Shown piece by piece: positions 24,273-33,867 of a stretch of DNA of 64,000 nucleotides (positions are counted from its first letter, which is position 1; each line of letters starts with the position of its first letter). Below the pieces are notes generated by a model that searched no databases, was not told where the DNA came from, and saw only the letters and a list, made by a program, of their open reading frames with translations. The position numbers and the translations under genes were made by a program. The stretch spans positions 124,001 through 188,000 of the IMG/VR virus record IMGVR_UViG_3300025364_000003; one strand, written 5' to 3'. The DNA is from a virus.

Positions 24273-25610
24273 ATGGCCAAGAAAACATTCGTACTTGACA
24301 CAAACATTCTTTTAGCCGACCCAAACGCAATTTTTTCTTTTGAAGAAAACGAAGTTATTTTACCTTTTGTTGTTCTGGAGGAACTTGATAAGCATAAGTC
24401 CAACCAAGGAGAGATTGGCCTCAGCGCACGTGAAGTAAGTCGTCAATTGCATGACTTATTAAAGGTTGCCGATAGACAAACTATGAAACGTGGCATTTCG
24501 CTACCTAATGGTGGCAAGTTGAAAGTTGTTTCTTCCTCAGGACAATCCGATCTTTTTGACAAAGAGCTTGCAGCAGATAAAGCAGACAATCATATTCTAG
24601 CGGTTTGTCTTGGACTGAAAAACAAAAAAGTTATTTTAGTCACGAACGACATGCTTCTTAGGGTAAAGGCAGATGCCTATGGCATTGCCAATGAAAATTA
24701 TAGAAAAAATGTCATAGCCAAAAACATTGAAAGCATGTATTCAGGCATCAGAGAACTGAATGTCACGAAATCTGTATTGCATGAACTTTGGCAAAAATAT
24801 AGAGACAAGGACAGTTTAACGAATTTTATCAATGATAAAATTGATAACTTAAAACCAAATGAATTTGTTCATATAACAAACGGTGGATCAAATAAGCCAT
24901 TTTTAATTCGAAAGCAAAACGATTCAATCAGGTTCGTACCCGAAGGCTTTGAATTGTCGAAAGTGAAACCTCGCAATCTAGAACAGAGACTTGCTTTTGA
25001 TCTTCTTATGGACAATTCTGTCAACCTTGTTTCTATCGTAGGAAGCGCAGGAACAGGCAAGACATTAATTACTCTTGCGGCAGGACTCGAACAAGTTGTA
25101 GACAAAAAGAAATACAAATCATTGCTTGTGTGTCGGCCAGTTCAACCTCTTGGAAAAGACATTGGTTATCTTCCAGGAAGCAAAGAAGAAAAGATGGAGC
25201 CATGGATTGCCCCCATAAAAGACAATCTTCGTTTTCTTCTTACAAGTGATGGAAGAAAGTCTAGGAATAGCGAGAACAGTCTAAATTACTACTTCGATAT
25301 GGGAATCATCGAGGTTGAGGCAATGACCTACATTCGAGGTCGCTCTATTGCCAATGCATATATGATCATTGATGAAGCACAGAATTTGTCAGCTCATGAA
25401 TTGAAAACAATCATTACACGAGTGGGCGAAGGTACCAAGATTGTACTAACTGGCGACATTGAACAGATTGACAACATGTACGTTGATTCTGTTTCAAACG
25501 GACTTGCTGTTGCCGTTGAGAGGTTCAAGGAACATGACATAGCTGGTCATATTACCTTGAAGAAGGGCGAACGAAGCAAGTTGGCAACTTTAGGTTCAAA
25601 AATATTGTGA
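24273..25610 (+). CDS. phoH: PIN-PhoH family ribonuclease/ATPase (PhoH2-like)
   Basis: A 445-residue protein. An N-terminal PIN domain (residues 1-150) shows 'FVLDTNILLADP' with the first catalytic Asp, 'VVLEELDKHK' with a Glu, 'KADNHILAVCL' with an Asp, and 'VTNDMLLR'. A C-terminal PhoH ATPase follows: Walker A 'GSAGTGKT' near 257, 'LVCRPVQPLGKDIGYLPG', Walker B 'MIIDEAQNL' near 364 and 'VLTGDIEQID'. Such PhoH2 proteins unwind and cut RNA. The gene is cotranscribed with the histone-like pair. Full length and all motifs intact. Confidence 0.94.
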   Translation: MAKKTFVLDTNILLADPNAIFSFEENEVILPFVVLEELDKHKSNQGEIGLSAREVSRQLHDLLKVADRQTMKRGISLPNGGKLKVVSSSGQSDLFDKELAADKADNHILAVCLGLKNKKVILVTNDMLLRVKADAYGIANENYRKNVIAKNIESMYSGIRELNVTKSVLHELWQKYRDKDSLTNFINDKIDNLKPNEFVHITNGGSNKPFLIRKQNDSIRFVPEGFELSKVKPRNLEQRLAFDLLMDNSVNLVSIVGSAGTGKTLITLAAGLEQVVDKKKYKSLLVCRPVQPLGKDIGYLPGSKEEKMEPWIAPIKDNLRFLLTSDGRKSRNSENSLNYYFDMGIIEVEAMTYIRGRSIANAYMIIDEAQNLSAHELKTIITRVGEGTKIVLTGDIEQIDNMYVDSVSNGLAVAVERFKEHDIAGHITLKKGERSKLATLGSKIL

Positions 25611-25661
25611 ATCGTCAAAACGAGTCCTCTGATTTATACTAACTTTGATTGAAAGTTGTGT

Positions 25662-26141
25662 ATGAAAAGGAAATTTAATGGCAATTCTGACAAAGGTAGA
25701 ATTTATCGGATTGCCAATACTAAAAACGGTAAATTTATATTGGTTCTACAATTCTGCAAAAACTTTAAAAGCGTGCTTATCAACACGTTTTTTCTTTGAA
25801 AAACAACAAACACCAAAAAATGAAGCATGCATGGAAGGTAATGCTGCCGAAAAAAGAAAGCAACGTTCTCAAAAAATTTCCAAAGCATTGTCCGGAATCA
25901 AACGTTCACCACAAGAACATAAAAGAAAAATAAGTTATTCCTTGAAAGGAAATATAAAGGAGATAAAAGTCCACTTCTCAGGTGATGCGAAAACATTAGA
26001 CTTGTTTCTCCAAGAGGTGAACAATTCGACTACATTGTCAATCTAAATAAGTTCTGTATTCAGAATGACTTGAATTATAAATGTATGTGGAAATTCCTCA
26101 ACAGGAAGATGAAAAGTTATAAAGGTTGGCATCTTGAATAA
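25662..26141 (+). pseudogene. decayed GIY-YIG homing endonuclease
   Basis: Reading across frames recovers a homologue of the endonuclease at 1086. From the ATG at 25662, 'GRIYRIANTKNGKF' is the GIY half; a frameshift then gives 'YIGST' in another frame, with a stop shortly after, then a basic NUMOD-like stretch (AAEKRKQRSQKISKALSGIK) in a third. Finally 'RLVSPRGEQFD' and 'YKCMWKFLNRKMKSYKGWHL' with TAA at 26139-26141 match the 1086 protein's VVSPEGEVFE and FLNGRYEAYKGW end. At least three frame changes separate the parts, so the gene is dead. A 122-residue open frame at 25678-26046 is a by-product. Confidence 0.85.
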
Positions 26142-26191
26142 ATGTTAGTGATGATAAGACTAAAAGAAGCCTTGAATGGTAATTACCGAGT

Positions 26192-26923
26192 GTGATAGAC
26201 GATAGCAACAAATACGGTCGAAATAGGAATCTATGGCGCAGGGTTTATAGTTTTAGGAGACGCAAACCTGTCAACACTCAATTGGTTGATGCTGAAACAG
26301 GTGTGACTTTCTCCTATGATCTTCAGCAAATCTTGCGGCATAGAGATTATTTTATTATTAAGACCACTGCCACTGCTTCAGCTGTTATTCCGCCCATACC
26401 ACCTCCGTTACTCCTGGGAGAATACGATGAGGGTTTGGTGTTCTTCAACAATACAGATTCGGCAGTTGCTTCGTTTGATACTTGTTTTTCTGACACCCCC
26501 GATGCGGTTGTTCTTTCGGTAGAGCCAAGCCCTAATAATGATGATTTTATAATTCCGTATGGTATTACTTTTAATTCATGTTCAATGAGTATTGGGTTGT
26601 CGGCGCCTTATAGTGGTGCGGTTAGATATCGAGCAGTTTATTCTTCAACAGGTTACCCCATCAATGTCACCAGTTCGCTTGTGCCAGCCTCGGGTACATT
26701 TCAAGTTTCAGCTGGACACATTACAGCTTCGCAGGCAACGGAATTTACGGCAAGTCATCCTTCGGGCGGAAGCTTGGACTTTTTTGCCAAAACAGCCTGG
26801 GACTTTTTTGGCAACTTTGACAATAACGTATTTATATCAGAAGACAATGCAACCAGCACATCAACTTCAGGATCAATATCAGCGCCACTTAGCAATCCAA
26901 TATATTTCATAGCATTCTTTTGA
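26192..26923 (+). CDS. putative fibre-associated protein, 243 aa
   Basis: Starts at GTG without a clear ribosome binding site (MIDDSNKYGRNRNLWRRVYS), has a Pro run (IPPIPPPLLLGEYDEG) near residue 68 and a beta-rich Ser/Thr-rich remainder. No family recognised. It directly precedes the giant fibre gene and is likely part of the same appendage. The upstream 14-codon frame ATGATAAGACTAAAAGAAGC, ending at the overlapping TGA, may help translation initiation by coupling. Confidence 0.6.
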   Translation: MIDDSNKYGRNRNLWRRVYSFRRRKPVNTQLVDAETGVTFSYDLQQILRHRDYFIIKTTATASAVIPPIPPPLLLGEYDEGLVFFNNTDSAVASFDTCFSDTPDAVVLSVEPSPNNDDFIIPYGITFNSCSMSIGLSAPYSGAVRYRAVYSSTGYPINVTSSLVPASGTFQVSAGHITASQATEFTASHPSGGSLDFFAKTAWDFFGNFDNNVFISEDNATSTSTSGSISAPLSNPIYFIAFF

Positions 26924-26927
26924 AGAA

Positions 26928-26935
26928 CTATTTAC
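26928..26935 (+). promoter_or_regulatory. CTATTTAC junction motif
   Basis: Lies 20 bases before the ATG of the giant fibre gene at 26956. Same motif type as at 54075. Possible late promoter core. Confidence 0.35.
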
Positions 26936-26955
26936 CCTAGTCAAGGAACGTAATA

Positions 26956-29900
26956 ATGGCAAAAGACTTTCGAGCCAGTCAAGTACAAACAACCCAAATA
27001 ATCTCTTCGGGATCTTCCGGCACAAATGCAAGAATTGTTGTCTACCCCGTGGAGAAGCAGTCGGGTGCTAGCCCAAATCAGGGCATAATCGATCCTGACA
27101 AGTTTTCAACTGGTTCTATTGGAGTAGATACATTTATTTTTGTTTCTGGCGGCATCGGCGAGCGGAACACAATCAATAATTCTATTGCTGTATTCGGTGG
27201 TGACGTTCATATTTCTGGTAATCTTACTTCAGATCAACAAATTTTTGGCGAAGGAGAGAGCCTTTTTAGGTTGGGTGTTGTTGATTATGCTACAACTGAA
27301 AACACCTCTTCGAATCCGTTAGTTGCTGGACAAGTTGCATTTCCTGGTAATGAATTTTCCGGGTCTTCATTAACTCTTAGAGCAATCCTTGCCAATACAA
27401 CTGGTTCTGGCATTGCAGCTGTAAAACTTTTTAACCTTGATTCACTAACTTTTGTTGATATTAATGGACCTTCCCAGCAAGAGCTTGCGGTAACTGGTAC
27501 TACGCCAACTCTTGTTGAATCTGTCAATCTATTGAGTGCCTCAGGATTTACGACCGGGTCGTTGGCTCTTTACGAACTTCAGCTGTTTTCAAACAGCAGT
27601 ACAAACACTGCGCAAGTGGGTGGAGGTGAACTTCGTCCTTCGGGCTCATTTACCGCCAACACAATTATAACAAGCAGCGTAACCGTCATATCTGGAAATT
27701 GGATAGATGACAATAGTCGTTTGAGAACCACTGCTTCCGTAGCTATTGATAGTGATGGAAATTTTGCCAATGAGAAAGGTTCCGATAATTATTTTTATGT
27801 TTCAGGAACTATAAATTCTTGGACTACAGCTTCGCTGTTTGGCAATCGCAGCATTTCTGTTTTTGGGGGAGATGTAAGAATCTCTGGTTCTGTAATCGGA
27901 GGTTCGGGTTCAGTAATACAAGACAATTTCCCCGGAGGGACAACTGGAAGTAATTCACCGTTCAACTTTATAGGCGGTGGTGTCAACCACACAATCACTC
28001 CGTTCTCAAACGGCCAGGAGACTAGCACAGCTGGGACAACTGCAAGAAACTTCATTGGTGCAGGTACGGCAAATACTATCACTCAATCTAGCGATTCCGC
28101 TATTGTGGGTGGAAAAAGAAACCAAATTTCCGAAGGGGTTCTTTCGGGTGCATTTATTGGTGCCGGCAGTTCCAACAGTGTTAACGGCAATGATGCTACA
28201 CAAGTAGCCGGTTTTGACAATTCAGTTGGTGGCGATAGAGCATTTGGTGGCGCCGGCGACTCAAATGTTTCAAGTGCTGACGATGGTTTTGTAGGTGCGG
28301 GCGCAAACAACGTTGTCGCACTTGGAGCTAACCGCTCAGCAATCGTAGGCGGAAGCACTAACAATATTCAAAATGGTGATACCGATTCCTTCATTGGGGC
28401 AGGTACTTTTAACACTATTGATGCAAAAAACTCGGCTATTGTAGCTGGCACAAACAACATTGTTGATTTTGATGCAAACCATTCTTTCATTGGCGCAGGT
28501 CAAAATAACCGAATTGATACTCTCGGTGCTACATTATGGGAGGCGATCCTTGTTGGCTCTGGGAACAGAATCCAAGGATTTAGCGCAAATGCTACAAATT
28601 ACTCTGTTATTCTTGGCGGTCAAAGCAATTTGATTGTCAACAGCGCTTCCCTTCTTTATGGATTTGATCTTACAAGTAGTTTTTCTGAGGGGAACACAAT
28701 CCAGTTTGGTAGCCGAATTTCAGGCAAACGCCCATATAGATTTGTAGTTTCGGCTTCCAAAGGTTCCGTTTTTCACGGTGGATTGTCAGGTTCGCTTACA
28801 ACACTAACCGATGGCAGCCCTTATCTTATTGCTGGAACCAATATTACACTCTCAACTGGTTCCAGTGGAGCCGTAACTATCAATTCTACCGGTGGTGGAG
28901 GCGGCGCCGACTCAGATTGGACTTTAACAGGTTCAACACTCTATACAACTTCATCAATTGTAGTTGGTCAACAAACCACTACCAATCCAATTGGAGAAGA
29001 TGTATTTTTCTTTGTTTCAGGCACCTTTGGATCTGGTTCTGCTGTCGATGCAGTTTCCGTATTCGGCGGCGATGTTAGGATTTCTGGTACGTTAGCAGTT
29101 GGAACTGGTTCTGTTTTCATTAAGGATGACTCCATTTTCTTTGGTTCGGCCTCCATTAGAAATGTTGGAGGTCAACTCCAATTCTTTGATGATAATAATT
29201 TAGCTGGACAAACCTTGCAGCAGCTCGCAACTGGTAGTGGGGGAGGAGAAACATCATCTCTACAACAAGCTTATAATCTAAACAATGTTGTTACTACAAG
29301 TGTAGCAAGTGGTTCATTTACATTGTTCGCAAATGACGACACTCATTCTCCATTTGTGATTAGTGCCAGCGCACACTCCACTGGCGATCCTCCGATTATT
29401 GATATAAGAACTGGCACAGGAAGTCCAGAATTTTTCCGAGTCATCGATACGGCCAATAAAGAATTCATGACCATTGAAAAGGCTGGAAATTTTGATAGCC
29501 GTATTAATATGAGGTCAGAGGGTTCTTTTGGTATTTCATATGGCTGGCTCAACAACACAAACGCTGGAATCGGTCTTAACACAGACAATATACGGTTCCA
29601 GGTTAGCTCTGGCGATTCTTTTGAATTCGTTTCCACTGAAGGCGTCGTCGCCTTTACAATTAGTGCTGGAGGCAGCATTGCTGCATCTTCGATTGTTGCT
29701 GGAGTAAGTGTAGCTGTTTCAAGCACGCTCGGTGTTACAGATACCATTCGTGCCAGAGGCGGGCTTGCGGTTGATCCAGGCGCAAACATTAGCGAAACTA
29801 CATATGGCACAGATGCTATCATGGTTGTTTCTGGAGTTGTTGGCGGCAAGGATTCTACTGCAAATTCCACTGCTTTGTTTCTTGGTGATGTTCATATTTC

Positions 29901-31347
29901 TGGCAACCTTACTGTAGATGGTACAGCACCTGGTGGTGGCGGAAGTTCTTTCTTCTATTCAGATACGGCTAACGTTATTGAACAATCAGGCTCGCTTGAA
30001 ATGTCAGGCTCTGGGCTTTTCAAGTCTGGCCTAACTGGTGCCTTAAACGTGCTTCCAGACGGTTCACCGTTTATTGTTGGGGGTGGAGATGTTTCGGTAT
30101 CTTCGGCTTCCAATGGAAGAATTACAGTAAGTGCAAATCTGTCAACATCAAGCAGCCTAATCCAGCTTTCTGTTGTCGATTACACAACTACGACTGCCAC
30201 ATCAAGCAATCCAGCAGCTCTTGGACAAATCATTTTTGACCCAAGTGATTATACGGGTAACATTATTCTAAAATCAGTTCTTTCAGCAGCTTCTTCATCA
30301 GTCACTGCTTCTGTCAGACTTTTCAATGTAACCTCTGGTGCTCTTGTTCACATTGGAGGAGCAGGTCAGACCGAAATTACCTCGGTTGGCACAACTCCAA
30401 CAATCGTTGAATCAGTCAACTTGCGTAATGCAACCAACTTCTCTGCCGGGGCGGCCATTTACGAATTCCAAGCATTCACCTCGGATGAGTCTCAGCTTGT
30501 TACAGTTGGTGGTGGCGAAATCAGGACCAATGGTTTGGTTGATAAGAGCATTCCTATTACTGGTAGCTTGTTGTCATTTGGTATTGCCGACTATGCTACT
30601 ACCAATAGCACTTCCTCCAACCCAGAGGCCGTAGGACAGCTTGTATTTGATCCATCGGAATACACCGGCCCAATTAAACTTAGAGCGGTTCTAGCGTCAA
30701 CCACAGGCTCTGTGACAGCTTCTATGCGACTGTTTAACGTAACTTCGGGCTCGTTGGTTCATATTGGTGGTTCAGGCGTTACAGTGTTGGAAACAACAAG
30801 CGTGACACCGGAGTTAGTTGAATCTGTTAATTTGCGTGACGCCACAAACTTTTCAACAAACCAGGCCATTTATGAACTTCAGCTTTACACAACAACTGGT
30901 TCGCAATCTGCCATTGTTGGTAGTGCTGAGTTTAGAGTGACCGGCTCAGTTACTGCGCCTCCAACAAGACTTAGCCTTGGAAGCTATACTACTACAACAG
31001 CAACTTCATCAAATCCACAAGCTGTTGGTGGTGGTTACTTCGTACCTTCAGAGCATAATACCAACTTGTGTGTTTTCCGAGCTGTTCTTTCTACTACAAC
31101 AGCTTCAAATACCGCATTTGCACAGCTTTATAATATAACATCAGGGGCGTTGGTTCATGTGGGCGGACCAGGAATAACAGAACTTTCTTCGTCGGCCAAT
31201 TCGCCAACCAATGTTGAATCCGTGAACCTGTTTAACGCAACAAACTTTAACCCAGACACAAGCTCTGTATATGAGGTTCGTGTTTATGGAAGTGGCTCGT
31301 CGTCGCCAACAACGACGCTAGTAAATTCAGAACTGGTGTGTTCTTAA
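26956..31347 (+). CDS. giant tail fibre/adhesin with YadA-like beta-roll and fourfold repeated domain
   Basis: This 1,463-residue protein is a modular fibre. 'VF-G-GDV-x-ISG' strands recur four times (near residues 82, 303, 703 and 977). A YadA-head-like left-handed beta-roll of about 14-residue turns (FIGAGxxNxI alternating with AIVGGxxNxI) occupies about residues 335-575. A domain of about 120 residues containing 'TSSNP', 'LFNVTSG', and 'ESVNL' occurs once near residue 100 and three times in tandem at the C-terminus (1072-1463). YadA-like heads bind host surfaces, and the repeated C-terminal domains look like tip units for receptor binding. Repeats differ enough to have diverged. Stop overlaps next start (TAATG). 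Confidence 0.85.
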   Translation: MAKDFRASQVQTTQIISSGSSGTNARIVVYPVEKQSGASPNQGIIDPDKFSTGSIGVDTFIFVSGGIGERNTINNSIAVFGGDVHISGNLTSDQQIFGEGESLFRLGVVDYATTENTSSNPLVAGQVAFPGNEFSGSSLTLRAILANTTGSGIAAVKLFNLDSLTFVDINGPSQQELAVTGTTPTLVESVNLLSASGFTTGSLALYELQLFSNSSTNTAQVGGGELRPSGSFTANTIITSSVTVISGNWIDDNSRLRTTASVAIDSDGNFANEKGSDNYFYVSGTINSWTTASLFGNRSISVFGGDVRISGSVIGGSGSVIQDNFPGGTTGSNSPFNFIGGGVNHTITPFSNGQETSTAGTTARNFIGAGTANTITQSSDSAIVGGKRNQISEGVLSGAFIGAGSSNSVNGNDATQVAGFDNSVGGDRAFGGAGDSNVSSADDGFVGAGANNVVALGANRSAIVGGSTNNIQNGDTDSFIGAGTFNTIDAKNSAIVAGTNNIVDFDANHSFIGAGQNNRIDTLGATLWEAILVGSGNRIQGFSANATNYSVILGGQSNLIVNSASLLYGFDLTSSFSEGNTIQFGSRISGKRPYRFVVSASKGSVFHGGLSGSLTTLTDGSPYLIAGTNITLSTGSSGAVTINSTGGGGGADSDWTLTGSTLYTTSSIVVGQQTTTNPIGEDVFFFVSGTFGSGSAVDAVSVFGGDVRISGTLAVGTGSVFIKDDSIFFGSASIRNVGGQLQFFDDNNLAGQTLQQLATGSGGGETSSLQQAYNLNNVVTTSVASGSFTLFANDDTHSPFVISASAHSTGDPPIIDIRTGTGSPEFFRVIDTANKEFMTIEKAGNFDSRINMRSEGSFGISYGWLNNTNAGIGLNTDNIRFQVSSGDSFEFVSTEGVVAFTISAGGSIAASSIVAGVSVAVSSTLGVTDTIRARGGLAVDPGANISETTYGTDAIMVVSGVVGGKDSTANSTALFLGDVHISGNLTVDGTAPGGGGSSFFYSDTANVIEQSGSLEMSGSGLFKSGLTGALNVLPDGSPFIVGGGDVSVSSASNGRITVSANLSTSSSLIQLSVVDYTTTTATSSNPAALGQIIFDPSDYTGNIILKSVLSAASSSVTASVRLFNVTSGALVHIGGAGQTEITSVGTTPTIVESVNLRNATNFSAGAAIYEFQAFTSDESQLVTVGGGEIRTNGLVDKSIPITGSLLSFGIADYATTNSTSSNPEAVGQLVFDPSEYTGPIKLRAVLASTTGSVTASMRLFNVTSGSLVHIGGSGVTVLETTSVTPELVESVNLRDATNFSTNQAIYELQLYTTTGSQSAIVGSAEFRVTGSVTAPPTRLSLGSYTTTTATSSNPQAVGGGYFVPSEHNTNLCVFRAVLSTTTASNTAFAQLYNITSGALVHVGGPGITELSSSANSPTNVESVNLFNATNFNPDTSSVYEVRVYGSGSSSPTTTLVNSELVCS

Positions 31348-32627
31348 TGGCTGGTAATAAAATCATAGTTCCTGACATTTTTGTATCTTCAAGAACTGAA
31401 GACACAAATTCAAATGCTTATAGCACCTTTCAAGGCGCCTTTAAAGCATGTTGGGATCACCTAAAATACCTCGAAACTTTAGGAATAACTACGGAAATTG
31501 CACGAAATCATGGGACTGCTGTAAATGGTCGTGGACCAGGAACCGGCTGGTGGGACGAACCAACACGTTTTGGTAACAACGGGTGGTCATGTTTTAGATG
31601 GAATTCAAACACTAATAGAAGCTGGGAATGGTACATGTTTATTCAAAATTGCGATACCGTTGGTCCGACTGGCCCTGGATTACCTGGCTATAGTATTCCT
31701 GGAGCTGGTAGTACTCGTGGATTTCATGTAGCAGCCGCTATTACAATTTCTGGTTCTGTTACATCTAACCCTTGGGGTGGAACCACTGGTTCTCTTGGTT
31801 CTGATGCCAAAGGCAGCCCAGTTTGGATATCTGGTTCAAATAATCACAAGCTTTTTGTTTTTCCTGAAGCCAATGGCGTTAGTGGTGTTTTGGGAGATGG
31901 AAGAACCAGCACCGATCGTGAAGGACTCGCTGTGGATAGCGACGCAGGTGGAAATGCCTCACATCGTAGAATAAGCTTTATTACAGATGATGATTCGTTT
32001 TTATATATCAGAAACAACGGTCAGGCTGATTATTCGATTGGATATTTGGGACTCTACGAGGCTTTTAATCGACAAAATGCTGAAGGAGTTGAGGATACTA
32101 CAACGCCAAACTTTGTTTGTTATTGGGATTTCTCTCCGTCAGACCCATGGGAAGCGTCTAAAGACATTGGAAGTTTGACAGTTGAACCAGGCGACAATGA
32201 ACAAGGGGCTTGTATTTTGCCGCACGAGCAAGATAGCCAAATGAGAGGAATACGACTTTTGACTATACCAGATAGTACAGTTGATGGTGTTCATGTTTTG
32301 AAATACGGACAAAGGCTGACCAAGCCAACGGTTGCATTGCACGATGCAACATTTTCTCTGCGGTCCGCTGGGGTTTTTGAGGCTTCGACACTATATCAAG
32401 GAACAGTCGGTAGGTTTGATCCGACTATGTTACAGGTTTCGAAAGGAATACCAAATTTTGCTCGTATTACAAATACAAGCATACCCAAAATGGCAATAAA
32501 CCCACTTCAAAATAGTTCAAATCTTGCAACATCTTGGATAATTCCATGGCATCCAGATGCTCCATATCTGGAGAGGCGTGATCGATTTGGTGATAGAAGA
32601 AGATACGTTATAACGAGTAGCGGTTAA
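31347..32627 (+). CDS. fibre-cluster paralogue 1 of 3, 426 aa
   Basis: Started at the ATG at 31347 (MAGNKIIVPDIF), overlapping the giant fibre's TAA by one base. It is paralogous to genes at 32629 and 34124: all three share a helix (FKACWDHLKYLETLGI here), 'FRWNSNTNRSWEWYMFIQ' and 'NPWGGTTGSLGSDAKGSPVW'. The aromatic-rich core suggests a globular protein with a conserved partner, perhaps alternative tail tips or adhesins. Family unknown. Conserved segments alternate with divergent ones, as expected for receptor-binding diversification. Confidence 0.7.
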   Translation: MAGNKIIVPDIFVSSRTEDTNSNAYSTFQGAFKACWDHLKYLETLGITTEIARNHGTAVNGRGPGTGWWDEPTRFGNNGWSCFRWNSNTNRSWEWYMFIQNCDTVGPTGPGLPGYSIPGAGSTRGFHVAAAITISGSVTSNPWGGTTGSLGSDAKGSPVWISGSNNHKLFVFPEANGVSGVLGDGRTSTDREGLAVDSDAGGNASHRRISFITDDDSFLYIRNNGQADYSIGYLGLYEAFNRQNAEGVEDTTTPNFVCYWDFSPSDPWEASKDIGSLTVEPGDNEQGACILPHEQDSQMRGIRLLTIPDSTVDGVHVLKYGQRLTKPTVALHDATFSLRSAGVFEASTLYQGTVGRFDPTMLQVSKGIPNFARITNTSIPKMAINPLQNSSNLATSWIIPWHPDAPYLERRDRFGDRRRYVITSSG

Positions 32628-32628
32628 A

Positions 32629-33867
32629 ATGGCAGGAACAATTAGAGCAAAACTTGACGGATATTTCTTTGGCGAATCCGACGACAACAATGCTAAAGCT
32701 GCGTTTAAGTTTGTTTGGGACCATCTAAAGGAGCTTGAAACACTAGGCATTGTGACCGAAGTCGCTAGAAACAATGGAACTAGCGCAGGCGTAGGCGATA
32801 CTGGCTGGTGGAACGATAGCAATTCATTTGGCAACGATTGCTGGGCCGTATTTCGATGGAACGCAAGTTCCAATCGTTCATGGGAATGGTACTTCTATAT
32901 GCAAGCTGCTGTTAGCTATACAGCGGGAGTGGGTGCACCAGCGTTAGTTCAAGGTGGTACAAGCATTGATGGTTTAGTGATGGCTGCGGCAATTTCTGCC
33001 AATACCGCATCGGGTGTCACGTCTAACCCCTGGGGCGGAACCACTGGTTCTCTTGGTTCTGATACCAAAGGTGATCCCGTCTGGACTACAGGTTCTGTTG
33101 GCGATGGTCTTTTTGTTTTTCCTCGTTCGAATAATTTAAGTGGTTCGCACAATACAAGCAAGCAAAATTTATGGCTAGCTTCTTCTGAAGCTAGCCATAT
33201 GCGGGCTCATGTTATTACTGACGAAGATAGTTTTCTTGGCATTTTTGGCAACCCGGACGCAGAATCTGACTACTCTTCATATTCTATGAGCTTTATCGGA
33301 CCATACAAGCCAAACCAAATTATATCTTCAAGCGTAACCACGCCATTAACTGTTGTACAGGCAACAGAAGATACGCTTGGCATGTTTAATCCAGGCGTAG
33401 AACATGGCGGCACAGCGGGATCTGCTGTTAATTGTGGCGGAGGTATAATTGCAGCAGATAAAATTTCAGTACGAAGTCTTAGAGTTGATTTTCCAAGACC
33501 TAATATAGGCAGTGCATTTTTACCCACTGATCAGTGGGGTTCAGAGATACAAGGACACGTTTCTGGTTCCGATGATGCGAAATGGATTCCTTTAGACCCA
33601 TTTTTATTTGTTCATAATAATGAACCTGATTATCAGGGTTACGTTGGTCAACTTAACAATCAACTAATTAAACTGGTTCGGTATGCACACCTAACACATC
33701 GCTCATCAGATGGAACTAAAATAACCTTTTCTACAAACAGAAACTGGTTTGTTGATTCCATTGGAACTGTTGCAGATAATGTTGTTCTTGTTCCTTGGAC
33801 TGGCTCTGTTGATGTAGGAAAAAATCTTGGGATTCGTGATGGTGTATTTAGTGGGAGCATTGGCTAA
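32629..33867 (+). CDS. fibre-cluster paralogue 2 of 3, 412 aa
   Basis: Begins MAGTIRAKLDGYFFGESD and keeps the shared 'FKFVWDHLKELETLGI', 'FRWNASSNRSWEWYFYMQ' and 'NPWGGTTGSLGSDTKGDPVW' blocks. It is most similar to paralogue 1. A perfect 12-bp inverted repeat occurs within its coding region (33171-33198). It is one base downstream of paralogue 1, and its stop overlaps the next ATG (TAATG). Probable virion appendage. Confidence 0.7.
   Translation: MAGTIRAKLDGYFFGESDDNNAKAAFKFVWDHLKELETLGIVTEVARNNGTSAGVGDTGWWNDSNSFGNDCWAVFRWNASSNRSWEWYFYMQAAVSYTAGVGAPALVQGGTSIDGLVMAAAISANTASGVTSNPWGGTTGSLGSDTKGDPVWTTGSVGDGLFVFPRSNNLSGSHNTSKQNLWLASSEASHMRAHVITDEDSFLGIFGNPDAESDYSSYSMSFIGPYKPNQIISSSVTTPLTVVQATEDTLGMFNPGVEHGGTAGSAVNCGGGIIAADKISVRSLRVDFPRPNIGSAFLPTDQWGSEIQGHVSGSDDAKWIPLDPFLFVHNNEPDYQGYVGQLNNQLIKLVRYAHLTHRSSDGTKITFSTNRNWFVDSIGTVADNVVLVPWTGSVDVGKNLGIRDGVFSGSIG
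33171..33198. repeat. perfect 12-bp inverted repeat inside coding sequence
   Basis: ATGGCTAGCTTC (33171-33182) and GAAGCTAGCCAT (33187-33198) flank a four-base TTCT loop. It encodes WLASSEASHM in the protein and is not followed by a T-run. A random 12-bp perfect stem with a short loop is rare at this window size. Confidence 0.75.

Noticed and set aside
25678-26046. 122-residue open frame called as a separate protein
   Set aside because: Frame-crossing comparison with the 1086 endonuclease shows that it is an accidental frame through a decayed GIY-YIG gene.
26153-26197. 14-codon ORF MIRLKEALNGNYRV before the gene at 26192
   Set aside because: Possibly aids initiation at the overlapping GTG, but too short for independent support; mentioned only as context.
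27960-28680. Regular repeats that might be a CRISPR array or DNA-level repeat
   Set aside because: The periodicity is at protein level (GAGxxNxI turns) in an intact frame with degenerate nucleotides; no constant repeats with unique spacers.
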